Assembly: GCF_003970865.1 (NCBI RefSeq) | Contig: NZ_RXLZ01000001.1 | Location: 62,001-126,000 of the forward strand | DNA: 64,000 nt | Reading direction: 5' to 3' | Origin: Stenotrophomonas maltophilia | Lineage (GTDB): Bacteria > Pseudomonadota > Gammaproteobacteria > Xanthomonadales > Xanthomonadaceae | Part shown: in pieces, positions 33,373-42,033 of the stretch | Layout of the letters: each line of letters opens with the position of its first letter | How positions within the stretch are numbered: position 1 is the first letter of the stretch | The notes under the pieces: model-generated | The model's input: the letters and a program-made list of their open reading frames with translations, nothing else | Told to the model about the DNA's origin: nothing | Database searches by the model: none | Position numbers and translations under genes: made by a program

Positions 33373-34182
33373 TCACCACTTGAACAGCACCAGGCTGATC
33401 GCCAGCGTGCCCATGCCGGCCACCAGGCCATATACCGTCTCGTGGCCCTTGGCATAGCGTTTGGCTGCCGGCAGCAGTTCATCCAGCGCCAGGAACACCA
33501 TCACGCCGGCGATCAGTCCGAACACCCAGCCGAAGGTGGCGTGCGACAGCGATCCGGACAGCAGCACGTAGCCGATCGCCGCGCCCACTGGCTCTGCCAG
33601 CCCGGACAGCAGGCTGGCGGTGAACGCGTAGAGCTTGTTCTGGGTGGCGAAGTACACCGGCACCGCGATCGCGATGCCCTCGGGAATGTTGTGGATGGCG
33701 ATGGCGAAGGCCAGCGGCATGCCTACCGAGGGGCTTTCCAGCGTCGCGAAGAACGTCGCCAGGCCTTCCGGGAAATTGTGCGCGGTGATGGCGATCGAGG
33801 TCAGCAGCGCGACCCGTTTCAGGTACTCGCGGCTGTTCTCGCGGAACGCAGGGTCCTGCTTGTCCAGGCTGTCATGTGGGTTGGGAATGAAGTGGTCGAT
33901 CAGCACGATCACGATCACGCCCAGCAGGAAAGCCAGGGTGCCGTAGGTGAAGCCGGTGCGCTCGCCATAGGCCAGGGCGAACGAGGCAATGGACTTGTTG
34001 AGGATCTCCGACAGCGACACATAGACCATCGCACCGCCGGCGAAAGCCAGGCCGAAGGCCAGCAGGCGCGGGTTGGGCCGGCGCGAGAACAGCACCAGCA
34101 GGCTGCCGATGGCGGTGGCCAGGCCGGCCGCGAGGGTGACCGCCAGTGCGATCCAGACATTTTCGGGGGGAATCTGCAGCAT
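33373..34182 (-). CDS. zupT: ZIP-family zinc transporter (ZupT)
   Basis: A 269-residue inner-membrane protein with eight hydrophobic segments. The metal-binding motifs of the ZIP family are present: HNFPEG in the fourth and HNIPEG in the fifth helix. It imports zinc and possibly iron or manganese. The His-rich loop common in ZIP proteins is short here (DHFIPNPHDS). ATG 34182 is the only suitable start. Confidence 0.93.
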   Translation of the reverse strand: MLQIPPENVWIALAVTLAAGLATAIGSLLVLFSRRPNPRLLAFGLAFAGGAMVYVSLSEILNKSIASFALAYGERTGFTYGTLAFLLGVIVIVLIDHFIPNPHDSLDKQDPAFRENSREYLKRVALLTSIAITAHNFPEGLATFFATLESPSVGMPLAFAIAIHNIPEGIAIAVPVYFATQNKLYAFTASLLSGLAEPVGAAIGYVLLSGSLSHATFGWVFGLIAGVMVFLALDELLPAAKRYAKGHETVYGLVAGMGTLAISLVLFKW

Positions 34183-34210
34183 GTACCGACGCGGTCCTGG
34201 TCAACAGACA

Positions 34211-34236
34211 GCCGCCCCGGATGAACCCGGGGCGGG
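34211..34236 (-). terminator. GC-rich hairpin after the phhB/TonB-like operon
   Basis: CCGCCCCGG and CCGGGGCGG form a stem with a short loop (ATGAAC). No clear T-tract follows on the minus strand, so termination efficiency is uncertain. Confidence 0.5.
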
Positions 34237-34280
34237 GAGGGCGAGGCGGGCGTCGGCTGGCCTCGTCGGGGCGCGCGCGA

Positions 34281-34697
34281 TCAGCCGCCGCGGCGCAGGC
34301 GTTCTTCGATGGCGAAGCACTGGTCGGGCTTCGGCTGCGGCGGGTTGAAGCTGACCGGCACCTGGATGGTGGCCGGCACTGCAGCGCCGTTGCGGGTGGC
34401 GGCCTTGAACTGCCAGCCCTGAACGGCCGTCTTGGCCAGTTCGTCCAGCTGCGCGTTGCCGGCGCCGGTCAACAGGGCGACCTCGCTTGGCTTGCCGTCG
34501 GTGCCGATGGTCACCTTGAAGGTGCTGGTGCCGCCTACACCCATGCAGGCCAGCTCGAGCGGGTACTGCGGCGGCGGCGTCTTCACCGCGGCCACTTCGG
34601 TCGGCGGCGGCGGTGGTGGTGCCGGCGGTTCCGACGTGCCGCAGCCGGCCAGGCCGGTCGCAGCGATCAGGGACAGGCTCAGCAAACGTACGTTCAT
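34281..34697 (-). CDS. Lipoprotein with TonB C-terminal-like domain
   Basis: A 138-residue lipoprotein (lipobox ATGLAGC, Cys at 19) with a Pro-rich linker ([12 protein letters not shown]) and a TonB C-terminal domain: [43 protein letters not shown]. Normal TonB proteins are anchored by an inner-membrane helix; this one would be lipid-anchored and the linker is short. It overlaps phhB by 4 bp (ATGA). Its partner is unknown; it may act in assembly of an envelope complex instead of energising transport. Confidence 0.78.
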   Translation of the reverse strand: MNVRLLSLSLIAATGLAGCGTSEPPAPPPPPPTEVAAVKTPPPQYPLELACMGVGGTSTFKVTIGTDGKPSEVALLTGAGNAQLDELAKTAVQGWQFKAATRNGAAVPATIQVPVSFNPPQPKPDQCFAIEERLRRGG

Positions 34698-35044
34698 GGC
34701 AGTTGCTCCGTCAGGGCCGAAGTCTTTGCCGCGCAGATGAAGTCGTTCTCGCTCAGGCCGCCCACGTCGTGGGTGGAGAAGCGCACGACCGCGCGGTCGT
34801 AGTGCACGCCCAGGTCCGGATGGTGGTCCTCGTGATGGGCGATCCAGGCCAGCGCGTTCACGAAGGCCATCGTGGCGTAGTAATTCTTGAAGCGGAAGGT
34901 GCGCAGCAGGGCCTGGCCACCCTCGCTCAGCTCCCAGCCGGGAACTTGCGGCAGCAGTTCGGCCAGGCGGGCTTCGCCGAGCTTGTGGTCGCTGCCTTTG
35001 CGCGGCACGCAACGGGCCTGGGCCAGTGGAATCAGGTCGGCCAT
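34694..35044 (-). CDS. phhB: Pterin-4a-carbinolamine dehydratase
   Basis: A 116-residue enzyme that dehydrates the 4a-carbinolamine made by aromatic amino acid hydroxylases and so recycles tetrahydropterin. The active-site motif is visible as the His-His-His set in [36 protein letters not shown]. Length is normal. It normally serves phenylalanine hydroxylase, which is not in this window. Start is ATG 35044, with the TonB-domain lipoprotein coupled downstream. Confidence 0.92.
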   Translation of the reverse strand: MADLIPLAQARCVPRKGSDHKLGEARLAELLPQVPGWELSEGGQALLRTFRFKNYYATMAFVNALAWIAHHEDHHPDLGVHYDRAVVRFSTHDVGGLSENDFICAAKTSALTEQLP

Positions 35045-35062
35045 GGGAATCTCCACCTCGTG

Positions 35063-35094
35063 TTGACTGAACAATGCGCCGGACGGTGTATAAA
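35063..35094 (+). promoter_or_regulatory. Possible sigma-70 promoter for nfuA
   Basis: TTGACT (35063-35068) and TATAAA (35089-35094) resemble -35 and -10 boxes, with a 20-bp spacer that is longer than ideal. It lies 40 bp before nfuA. Confidence 0.35.
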
Positions 35095-35134
35095 CCGAAT
35101 GAGCGGCTGACGCTTACTTGGCTAGAATAGCCTG

Positions 35135-35734
35135 ATGATCCAGATCTCCGACACTGCCCAGACCCATTTCCGCAAGCTGATCGAACGCGAGGGCGTGCCC
35201 GGCATGGGCGTGCGCCTGAGCGCGGTCGACCCCGGTACCCCGCGCGCCGATGCCCGGCTGGAATTCGCCGAACCGACCGACCTGCTCGGTGACGAGTGGG
35301 CGGTGGACTGCGATGGCTTCACCCTCTACGTCGATGCGAGCAGCGTCGGCTGGCTCGACGGCGCCGAGATCGACATCGTCGCCGGCACCGCCGGTACCCA
35401 GCAGCTGACCATCAAGGCACCGCGCATCAAGGGCGAGGCCCCCGGCGATGCCGCGTCGCTGGTCGAGCGCGTGCACTGGGTGGTGGAGAACGAAGTCAAT
35501 CCGCAGCTGGCCTCGCATGGCGGCAAGGTGGCCGTGCAGGAAGTTTCGGCCGACGGCGTGGTGCTGCTGCGCTTCGGTGGTGGCTGCCAGGGCTGTGGCA
35601 TGGCCGACGTGACGCTCAAGCAAGGTATCGAGAAGACCCTGATGGGCCGCGTGCCGGGCGTGACCGCCGTGCGCGACGCGACCGACCACGACAGCGGCCA
35701 CGCGCCGTACATCCCGCGCGGCAACGTCGCCTGA
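35135..35734 (+). CDS. nfuA: Iron-sulfur cluster carrier protein NfuA
   Basis: A 199-residue two-domain protein. The N-terminal half is a degenerate A-type carrier domain without its cysteines; the C-terminal half is a NifU-like domain with the [4Fe-4S]-binding CxxC in [14 protein letters not shown]. It delivers clusters to apoproteins such as aconitase and is important in oxidative stress or iron starvation. ATG 35135 starts the natural product, ending in PYIPRGNVA. Confidence 0.95.
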   Translation: MIQISDTAQTHFRKLIEREGVPGMGVRLSAVDPGTPRADARLEFAEPTDLLGDEWAVDCDGFTLYVDASSVGWLDGAEIDIVAGTAGTQQLTIKAPRIKGEAPGDAASLVERVHWVVENEVNPQLASHGGKVAVQEVSADGVVLLRFGGGCQGCGMADVTLKQGIEKTLMGRVPGVTAVRDATDHDSGHAPYIPRGNVA

Positions 35735-35744
35735 CCGCTGACGC

Positions 35745-37511
35745 GTGCCTCTGACCCGGGCCGAGCAACTCATTGATCTGCTGCTGGCCCGCCAGCAGCC
35801 ACGCGCCGTCCTCGAGAAGTCCACGCGCCTGCCCTATGGCTGGGCGCTGTGGCTGCGCTCGCTGGGCCCGCTGCCGCGGCCGTTCCACGCCCGCGAAGTG
35901 ATTGCGGTATTGCTGCCGCGCCCGCTGCCTGGGCGGCCGGGCCAATCGCCCCGGCTGTCACCGTGGCAGGCGCTGCGCCGGTTGTTCTGGCAGGACTGGA
36001 ACGCTGCGCCGCGCGATCAGCGCTGGATGCGCTGGACCTCGGCGTTGGCCAGCGCGCTGCTGCACCTGCTGTTCTTCATGCTGCTGCTGTGGGTTGCGGT
36101 GATCCGCACCACGGCGCCGGAAGCAGAGGGCGCCGAAGGCGAGCGTGTGCAGGTGGAATTCGTCGGTCGCGCCAGCCAGGAAGGCGGGGGCGATCAGCCC
36201 GGTGCCGAAGCGGCTGCGGCTGCACCGGCCGGGCAGGTTGCCGCCGGCCAGGAAGCAGGGGCAGCGACGGCACCTGAGCCGCGTCCTGCGGCCGCATCGG
36301 CGCCTGCGCCCGCACCGGCTCCAGCGCCGACAGCCAGCGTGCCGTCGCCGCCGGCCGAAGCCGAGCCGGCTCCGCTTGCGGCCCCGCCACCGTCGCCGGT
36401 GCAGGCCACCGAAGTGGCGCAGGCCAGTACGGATTTCGTGGTGCCGCCGGTCAGCGTGCCGCGTACCGAGGTCAGCATCGTGCCGCGTGACACCACGCCC
36501 ACGGTGCGCGAGCGCAGCGTGCAGCCGGTGCAGGCGCCGCCAACCCCAACCGCACCGCGTGCGCCGGAGATCGCGGTGCGGACGCAGCAGCTGCGTGACA
36601 TCCCGGTGCAGGAGCGCGAAGTCAGTACGGTCGATGTACCGACGGTGTCGCAGCCGCTGCGCACGGCCGATGTGCAGGTGCGCGTGCCGCAGCGCGACGT
36701 GCAGGTGCGCGAGCGTGAAGTGCAGGCGGTGGTCGATCCGCAGGTGCGGATGGCAACCGTCGCCGGTCGTGAACCGGCGGTGCGTGCGCCAGCGGGTCGT
36801 GACGTACAGGTGCGCGAGCGCGAAGTGGCCTCGGCACCGGCGGCGGCCCCTTCGTCTTCCAGTGGGAATTCATCCACGGCAACGCCCGTGCCGGTAGCCA
36901 ATGGCAGTGCGGCGCAGGCGAGCAGCAGCACTGCGCGGCCTGCTGCATCCAGCACGACCCCGGCCCAGGCCGGAGCGCGCCCGGCCCCCAATCCGGGAAA
37001 CTGGGCCACGCCCGCCAAGGGCGACGACTGGGGTGCATCGAGCCGCAACCATGACGGCGCCGACAACGGCGCCCGCCAGGCCAGCACCACCGGCAAGGGC
37101 AGTGGCCTGTTCAATGCCGATGGCAGCGTCCGCGTGCCGGGCCAGGAAGGCGAGGGTCGTGCCGGGCGCGGTGCGCCCGGTGGCGCCAACGATGGCTGGA
37201 GCAAGGAACGCATCGCGCAATCGGGCACCTGGTTGAAGCGACCGCCTTACGACTACACGCCCACTTCGTTCGACAAGTACTGGGTCCCGCAGGAATCGCT
37301 GCTGGCCGAGTGGGTGCGCAAGGGGGTCAAGGCAATGGAGATTCCGTTGCCGGGTACCAGTACGAAGATCTCCTGCGTGATCTCGATCCTGCAGGCCGGT
37401 GGTGGCTGCGGCCTGACCAATCCGAACATGCAGGACCAGCCGGCGGTGGCGCGGCCGCCGCCGGACATTCCGTTCAAGAAAGACCTGCAGGAAGATAACG
37501 GCAGCCGCTAG
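35745..37511 (+). CDS. Repetitive single-pass membrane protein, unknown function
   Basis: A 588-residue protein. The first 95 residues are cytoplasmic and basic, one membrane helix spans residues 98-120, and the rest is a Pro/Ala/Val-rich periplasmic region. Between about residues 230 and 370 a short unit recurs, RDVQVREREV in its best form, with variants RDIPVQEREV and RTADVQVRVP. A compact C-terminal domain (IAQSGTWLKRPPYDYTPTSFDKYWVPQESLLAEWV) with two cysteines closes it. TonB-like layout, but no TonB domain is evident. The GTG start lies 10 bp after nfuA, so co-transcription is likely. Function is unknown. Confidence 0.8.
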   Translation: MPLTRAEQLIDLLLARQQPRAVLEKSTRLPYGWALWLRSLGPLPRPFHAREVIAVLLPRPLPGRPGQSPRLSPWQALRRLFWQDWNAAPRDQRWMRWTSALASALLHLLFFMLLLWVAVIRTTAPEAEGAEGERVQVEFVGRASQEGGGDQPGAEAAAAAPAGQVAAGQEAGAATAPEPRPAAASAPAPAPAPAPTASVPSPPAEAEPAPLAAPPPSPVQATEVAQASTDFVVPPVSVPRTEVSIVPRDTTPTVRERSVQPVQAPPTPTAPRAPEIAVRTQQLRDIPVQEREVSTVDVPTVSQPLRTADVQVRVPQRDVQVREREVQAVVDPQVRMATVAGREPAVRAPAGRDVQVREREVASAPAAAPSSSSGNSSTATPVPVANGSAAQASSSTARPAASSTTPAQAGARPAPNPGNWATPAKGDDWGASSRNHDGADNGARQASTTGKGSGLFNADGSVRVPGQEGEGRAGRGAPGGANDGWSKERIAQSGTWLKRPPYDYTPTSFDKYWVPQESLLAEWVRKGVKAMEIPLPGTSTKISCVISILQAGGGCGLTNPNMQDQPAVARPPPDIPFKKDLQEDNGSR

Positions 37512-37549
37512 GCAGGGCGCGCGCCACACGCTGGCCGGCTCGCGCTTGG

Positions 37550-37640
37550 GCAGGTGCCAACCTTGGTTGGCACAGAAGCGCCGACCAAGGTCGGCATCTA
37601 CCAAGGCATCAATGCATGCCGACCTAGGTCGGCATCCACC
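37550..37640. repeat. SMAG-type repeat cluster, CCAACCTTGG and CGACC cores
   Basis: A GTGCCAACCTTGGTTGGCAC hairpin, an inverted arm GCCGACCAAGGTCGGCATCTACC and a third arm GCCGACCTAGGTCGGCATCCACC lie in a row, between convergent genes. Confidence 0.82.
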
Positions 37641-37652
37641 AGGGCGTTGCCC

Positions 37653-38066
37653 TTACGCGCTCTGCGACAGGAACACCCAGAACGGGACGTCGCGGCCGAC
37701 CCAGTCGCGGCTGGTTTCGTCCATCACGTCCAGCAGGGTGTCGAAGTCCTTCTGCGCGCCGGCGCGCAGCGCATCCACGTCGGCCAGGAACAGCGCGTAG
37801 CCGTTGGCCGGCAGCCATTGCAGGTCGCGCAGGTTGTCCGACAGTGCATCCCAGTTGCCGCCGAAACCGGCCGGGAAATCCAGCTGTGTGGCCAGCCGGG
37901 CGAGCAGGGTGCGCTTGTCGGCCACGCCTTCCAGATCGATGCGGATCACCTTCAGCCCGGCATCGCGCATCGCTGCGGCCAGTGCGTCGATGTCGTCGCT
38001 GTCGATGGCGTAGACGCCGGCATTGTTGATGTCATGCAGGCCGAGGCCGAAATCATCGTGGCTCAT
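37653..38066 (-). CDS. Barstar-family ribonuclease inhibitor
   Basis: A 137-residue cytoplasmic protein without signal peptide. It carries the barstar fold: LKVIRIDLEGVADKRTLLARLATQLDFP, then FGGNWDALSDNLRDLQWL, the acidic helix that plugs the RNase active site. Its ATG shares one base with the stop codon of the upstream ribonuclease gene (TGATG), so the two are translated together. It protects the cell from that ribonuclease before export. Confidence 0.92.
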   Translation of the reverse strand: MSHDDFGLGLHDINNAGVYAIDSDDIDALAAAMRDAGLKVIRIDLEGVADKRTLLARLATQLDFPAGFGGNWDALSDNLRDLQWLPANGYALFLADVDALRAGAQKDFDTLLDVMDETSRDWVGRDVPFWVFLSQSA

Positions 38067-38518
38067 CACTGCGCTCCCTGGGCCGGTACGGTGAAGCTGC
38101 GGAACGATTCGTAGTGATCGTCGGTGTAGTACCACGCCTCCGGCGGATCGCCGCCGGTGACGATGCGGCGAGCGCCACGGGTGCGCGCGCCGGGGGTATC
38201 GACGGTGTATTCGCGGTAGTAGCCGCGCGGGCGCTGCGGCAGCTGCTGTTCGCGGTTGCCGAAGGTGCTGCCGTCCTGACGGTGCGGGAACGGCCCGCCG
38301 CGCTGGATCAGGGCGATGGTCTGCCGGGCTTCGGCGGGCAGGAACGCGGGCAGACCGTTGTCCTTGCCGGGCGTGGCCGTGGCCGGTGCGCGCGCGGCAG
38401 GCGCACCCTGCAGGTCCGGTGCGAACTGCGGCGCCGGCGGGCGCTGCATGAAATGGTTGACGACCAGGCCGAGCAGCAGCAGGGCGATGGCGGTGATCAG
38501 CAGCCGGGGGTTGCGCAT
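38066..38518 (-). CDS. Barnase-family secreted ribonuclease
   Basis: A 150-residue protein with an N-terminal membrane or signal segment (MRNPRLLITAIALLLLGLVVNHF) and a small ribonuclease domain. The guanyl-specific RNase residues can be placed as E103 (YYREYTV), R117/R118 (ARRIVTGG) and H135 (TDDHYESF). Compared with barnase it is of normal size. The signal segment lacks a clear cleavage site, so it may stay anchored in the inner membrane facing the periplasm. It is coupled to its barstar inhibitor. Confidence 0.88.
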   Translation of the reverse strand: MRNPRLLITAIALLLLGLVVNHFMQRPPAPQFAPDLQGAPAARAPATATPGKDNGLPAFLPAEARQTIALIQRGGPFPHRQDGSTFGNREQQLPQRPRGYYREYTVDTPGARTRGARRIVTGGDPPEAWYYTDDHYESFRSFTVPAQGAQ

Positions 38519-38738
38519 GGGCAAGGAGCGGGCGAGGGCGGTGCAGGCACTGTAGCGCCTGTGCGCTGCACGGTGCATGAGGATGGCATCGCGTCACTGC
38601 TGCGTAACAATTGCCGTCGTGCTCACTGGCAGGACGCAATTTCCTTTACATCCCCCTTGGTAATCTGACGGTCTGTCCCCATCATTCACCGCGCAACGCC
38701 CGACACCGTCGGGTGCCCTCGCAATCAGGAGATGCATC

Positions 38739-39350
38739 ATGGCCTATACCCTGCCCAAGCTGTCCTACGCCTACGACGCGCTGGAACCGCATATCGATGC
38801 GGCGACGATGGAAATCCATCACACCAAGCATCACCAGACCTACATCAACAACGTCAACGCGGCGCTGGAAGGCACCGAGTACGCTGACCTGCCGGTCGAA
38901 GAACTGGTGAAGAAGCTCAAGTCGCTGCCGGAGAACCTGCAGGGTCCGGTGCGCAACAACGGTGGCGGCCATGCCAACCACTCGCTGTTCTGGACCGTGA
39001 TGGCTCCGAATGCTGGCGGCAACCCGGTGGGCGACGTGGCCAAGGCCATCGACAAGGACCTGGGTGGCTTCGACAAGTTCAAGGACGCCTTCACCAAGGC
39101 TGCGCTGACCCGTTTCGGCAGCGGCTGGGCGTGGCTGAGCGTGACCCCGGACAAGAAGGTCGTGGTTGAGAGCACCGGCAACCAGGACAGCCCGCTGATG
39201 GAAGGCAACACCCCCATCCTCGGCCTGGACGTGTGGGAACACGCGTACTACCTGAAGTACCAGAACCGTCGTCCGGAATACATCGGCGCGTTCTTCAACG
39301 TCATCGACTGGAACGAAGTCGAGCGCCGTTACCAGGAAGCGATCGCCTGA
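38739..39350 (+). CDS. Superoxide dismutase (Fe/Mn family, Mn-like signature)
   Basis: A 203-residue cytoplasmic enzyme that converts superoxide to hydrogen peroxide and oxygen. Metal ligands are H27 (MEIHHTKHH), the His of [10 protein letters not shown], and the Asp and His of [30 protein letters not shown] and GNQDSPLM favour manganese over iron, though some family members use either. AGGAGA lies 6 bp before the ATG. A terminator follows at 39372. Confidence 0.94.
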   Translation: MAYTLPKLSYAYDALEPHIDAATMEIHHTKHHQTYINNVNAALEGTEYADLPVEELVKKLKSLPENLQGPVRNNGGGHANHSLFWTVMAPNAGGNPVGDVAKAIDKDLGGFDKFKDAFTKAALTRFGSGWAWLSVTPDKKVVVESTGNQDSPLMEGNTPILGLDVWEHAYYLKYQNRRPEYIGAFFNVIDWNEVERRYQEAIA

Positions 39351-39371
39351 TCGTGGTAATGGGATGAACTG

Positions 39372-39401
39372 AAAAGGCCGGGGGAGACCCCGGCCTTTTT
39401 G
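39372..39401 (+). terminator. Rho-independent terminator after superoxide dismutase
   Basis: AAAAGGCCGGGG and CCCCGGCCTTTTT form a long stem with a short loop and T-tract. On the opposite strand it could also serve the convergent gene. Confidence 0.88.
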
Positions 39402-39451
39402 TTTGCCAGCTTCTGGACGTCGGGCAGGACCTGGTGGGTGCCGAAGGCGGG

Positions 39452-40297
39452 CTATTCGGCGGTGGCCGTATCGCCCTGCAGGCGCAGGGTGGCCATCACG
39501 CCCAGGCGCAGGCCGGGCAGGTCGCCGTCGGCCGGCAGCACGATCGGCTGCTGGCGGATGCCGCCGAAGTGCTTGACCTGGAACAGCACATCCAGGCCAT
39601 GGCCGCTGCTGCCGCCACTGGCCGCAGGCGCATCGACGCGACCGCCGGGATTGCGCCGGGCCGGCTGGAACCCCGGGGTGCTGCGCACGAGCTCGACGGT
39701 GGTTGCCGAGAAATCGCCGGCGATCAGGCTGGGCATCCCCTCTGCGGTGGCGCCGATCCAGGTCATCAGGTCGCTGGTCTGATGCTGGCGGGCGGTGGCC
39801 TCGTCCGGGTCCGGGCGCAGCCGTGCCACATAGATGTTGACCAGTGCCTCGCCCAGCTTCAGCCGCATCATGCCGGCGGCGCTGAAGGTGCCGGGTGGGT
39901 GCAGCAGGGTCACGCCATCCTCGCTGACCGGCAACCGGGTCAGCATCGCGTTGCCATGCCGCAACGGCTGGCTGGGCGGATCGGCGGTAACGAAGTCGCA
40001 GCTGTAGCGCAGCCGGCTGGCCAGCCAGCAGGCCGGGTTGCGGCCCTGCTGCTGCAGCACCTGCTGCACTGAGATCACGTCCGGCTGCAGGTCGGTCAGC
40101 AACTGTGCGACCTGCTCGCGGCGCAACTTCCACTGCGCATCATCGCGGCTGGGCAGCTCCAGCGCGGCCACGGTCAGTTGGCGGGGTTCGCTTTCGCTGG
40201 CCGTCGTGGTTGGTGCCTGCGGCCGTGCCTGTGCCTGCAGCGCCATCAGCAGCACCAGGCAACTGAGCAGGAGGCGGGCGGGGGCGAGGGGGCGCAT
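39452..40297 (-). CDS. Secreted phosphatase-fold protein lacking catalytic residues
   Basis: A 281-residue exported protein (signal peptide ending near LQAQARPQA). It aligns along its length with the phosphatase-fold enzyme at 27442, yet the active-site positions are changed: N of the first strand is absent, QEV has become QQV, THL has become ARL, GDFNA has become GDFSA and the C-terminal SDH is lost. It is therefore probably not a hydrolase. It is intact, with a normal start (ATG 40297), so it may bind a ligand or be drifting. It is convergent with the superoxide dismutase gene. Confidence 0.75.
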   Translation of the reverse strand: MRPLAPARLLLSCLVLLMALQAQARPQAPTTTASESEPRQLTVAALELPSRDDAQWKLRREQVAQLLTDLQPDVISVQQVLQQQGRNPACWLASRLRYSCDFVTADPPSQPLRHGNAMLTRLPVSEDGVTLLHPPGTFSAAGMMRLKLGEALVNIYVARLRPDPDEATARQHQTSDLMTWIGATAEGMPSLIAGDFSATTVELVRSTPGFQPARRNPGGRVDAPAASGGSSGHGLDVLFQVKHFGGIRQQPIVLPADGDLPGLRLGVMATLRLQGDTATAE

Positions 40298-40460
40298 AAC
40301 GATAAGTTTACGCTTTTGTCGTGCAGGTGCCGTGACTTCCGGCACGGAGTGCCGCTGCCTGCCATGGATTGGCACCGTTGTCATGCAGCCCTGCAGCGTG
40401 CTTCGCAAGCCCTGCTTCCGGTAATCTTGCGCCTTTCGCTTTGCAGGATTGCCTTACAGG

Positions 40461-42026
40461 ATGAGCCACGACGCAGTTGCCCCCATCGCCGGCCAGGGAA
40501 AGATGCCGCGCCAGATCCCGTACATCATCGGCAATGAGGCCTGCGAGCGGTTCAGTTTCTACGGGATGCGCAACATCCTGGTGCAGTTCCTGATCACCTC
40601 GCTGCTGCTGCAGGAAATTACTGCGGAAGGCCGTGCCGGTGAAGCCAAGGACATCATGCACAGCTTCATGATCGGCGTGTATTTCTTCCCGCTGCTCGGA
40701 GGCTGGCTGGCCGACAGGTTCTTCGGCAAGTACCACACCATTCTCTGGTTCAGCCTGGTCTACTGTGCCGGCCATCTGTGCCTGGCGCTGTTCGAGAACA
40801 GCCGCGAGGGCTTCTTCCTCGGCCTGGGCCTGATCGCGCTGGGTGCCGGTGGCATCAAGCCGCTGGTGGCCTCGTTCATGGGCGACCAGTTCGACCAGAG
40901 CAACAAGCACCTGGCCAAGATCGTCTTCGACGCCTTCTACTGGATCATCAACTTCGGCTCGCTGTTCGCCTCGCTGCTGATCCCGTTGGTGCTGAAGAAC
41001 TGGGGCCCGCAGTGGGCGTTCGGCATCCCGGGCATCCTGATGTTCATCGCCACCTTCGTGTTCTGGCTGGGCCGCAAGCGCTACGTGCTGGTGCCGCTGC
41101 CGCCGAAGGATCCGCATTCGTTCGCCAACGTGGTGCGTACCGCACTGACCACGCGCGTGGCCGGCCAGGGCCGTCCGGGCCTGGTGATCGCCGTGCTCGG
41201 CCTGGTGCTGGCAGCGGCCTCGTTCGGCCTGGTAGGCTCGCTGGGCATCGTCATCTGCCTGTGCCTGGCGCTGGTGTCGATCCTGGCGGGCATCGGCGGT
41301 GGCACCTGGCTGCAGCTCGATCGCGCCCGTGGCCAGCATCCGGCCGAAGCCGTGGAGGGTGTGCGCTCGGTGCTGCGGGTACTGGTGATCTTCGCGCTGA
41401 CCACGCCGTTCTTCTCGCTGTTCGACCAGAAGGCCTCGACCTGGGTCCTGCAGGGCCAGCAGATGCAGATGCCGAGCTGGTTCACCGCCTCGCAGATGCA
41501 GGCATTGAACCCGCTGCTGGTGATGATCCTGATTCCGTTCAACAACCTGGTGCTGTACCCGGCCCTGCGCCGCTTCGGCTTCGAGCCGACCGCGCTGCGC
41601 CGGATGACCGCCGGCATCGCCTTCAGCGGCCTGGCCTGGATCGTGGTGGGCGGCATCCAGGTGGTGATGGACGGTGGCAACGCCATGTCGATCTTCTGGC
41701 AGATGCTGCCGTACGCGCTGCTGACCTTCGGTGAGGTACTGGTCTCGGCCACCGGCCTGGAGTTCGCCTACAGCCAGGCGCCGCAGGCGATGAAGGGCGT
41801 GGTGATGAGCTTCTGGAACCTGACCACCACCATCGGCAACCTGTGGGTGCTGCTGTCCAACGCTGCCGTGCGCAACGATGCGGTGACCCACAAGATCGCC
41901 AGTACGGGCCTGAGCGAAGCGGCATTCCTGATGTTCTTCTTCGCCGGTTTCGCCTTCGTCGCGGCGTTGGCCTTCGGTTGGTATGCGAAACGCTATCGTA
42001 TGGTCGACAACTACCGTAGCGCCTGA
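40461..42026 (+). CDS. POT-family proton-dependent oligopeptide transporter
   Basis: A 521-residue inner-membrane protein with about 14 hydrophobic segments. The proton-coupling signature ExxERFxxYG is present as EACERFSFYG near the N-terminus; a second family signature is FDAFYWIINFGSLFASL. It imports di- and tripeptides with protons. Start is ATG 40461; a TTG at 40449 is in frame but less likely. The next gene starts 7 bp downstream. Confidence 0.92.
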   Translation: MSHDAVAPIAGQGKMPRQIPYIIGNEACERFSFYGMRNILVQFLITSLLLQEITAEGRAGEAKDIMHSFMIGVYFFPLLGGWLADRFFGKYHTILWFSLVYCAGHLCLALFENSREGFFLGLGLIALGAGGIKPLVASFMGDQFDQSNKHLAKIVFDAFYWIINFGSLFASLLIPLVLKNWGPQWAFGIPGILMFIATFVFWLGRKRYVLVPLPPKDPHSFANVVRTALTTRVAGQGRPGLVIAVLGLVLAAASFGLVGSLGIVICLCLALVSILAGIGGGTWLQLDRARGQHPAEAVEGVRSVLRVLVIFALTTPFFSLFDQKASTWVLQGQQMQMPSWFTASQMQALNPLLVMILIPFNNLVLYPALRRFGFEPTALRRMTAGIAFSGLAWIVVGGIQVVMDGGNAMSIFWQMLPYALLTFGEVLVSATGLEFAYSQAPQAMKGVVMSFWNLTTTIGNLWVLLSNAAVRNDAVTHKIASTGLSEAAFLMFFFAGFAFVAALAFGWYAKRYRMVDNYRSA

Positions 42027-42033
42027 GCCTGAC

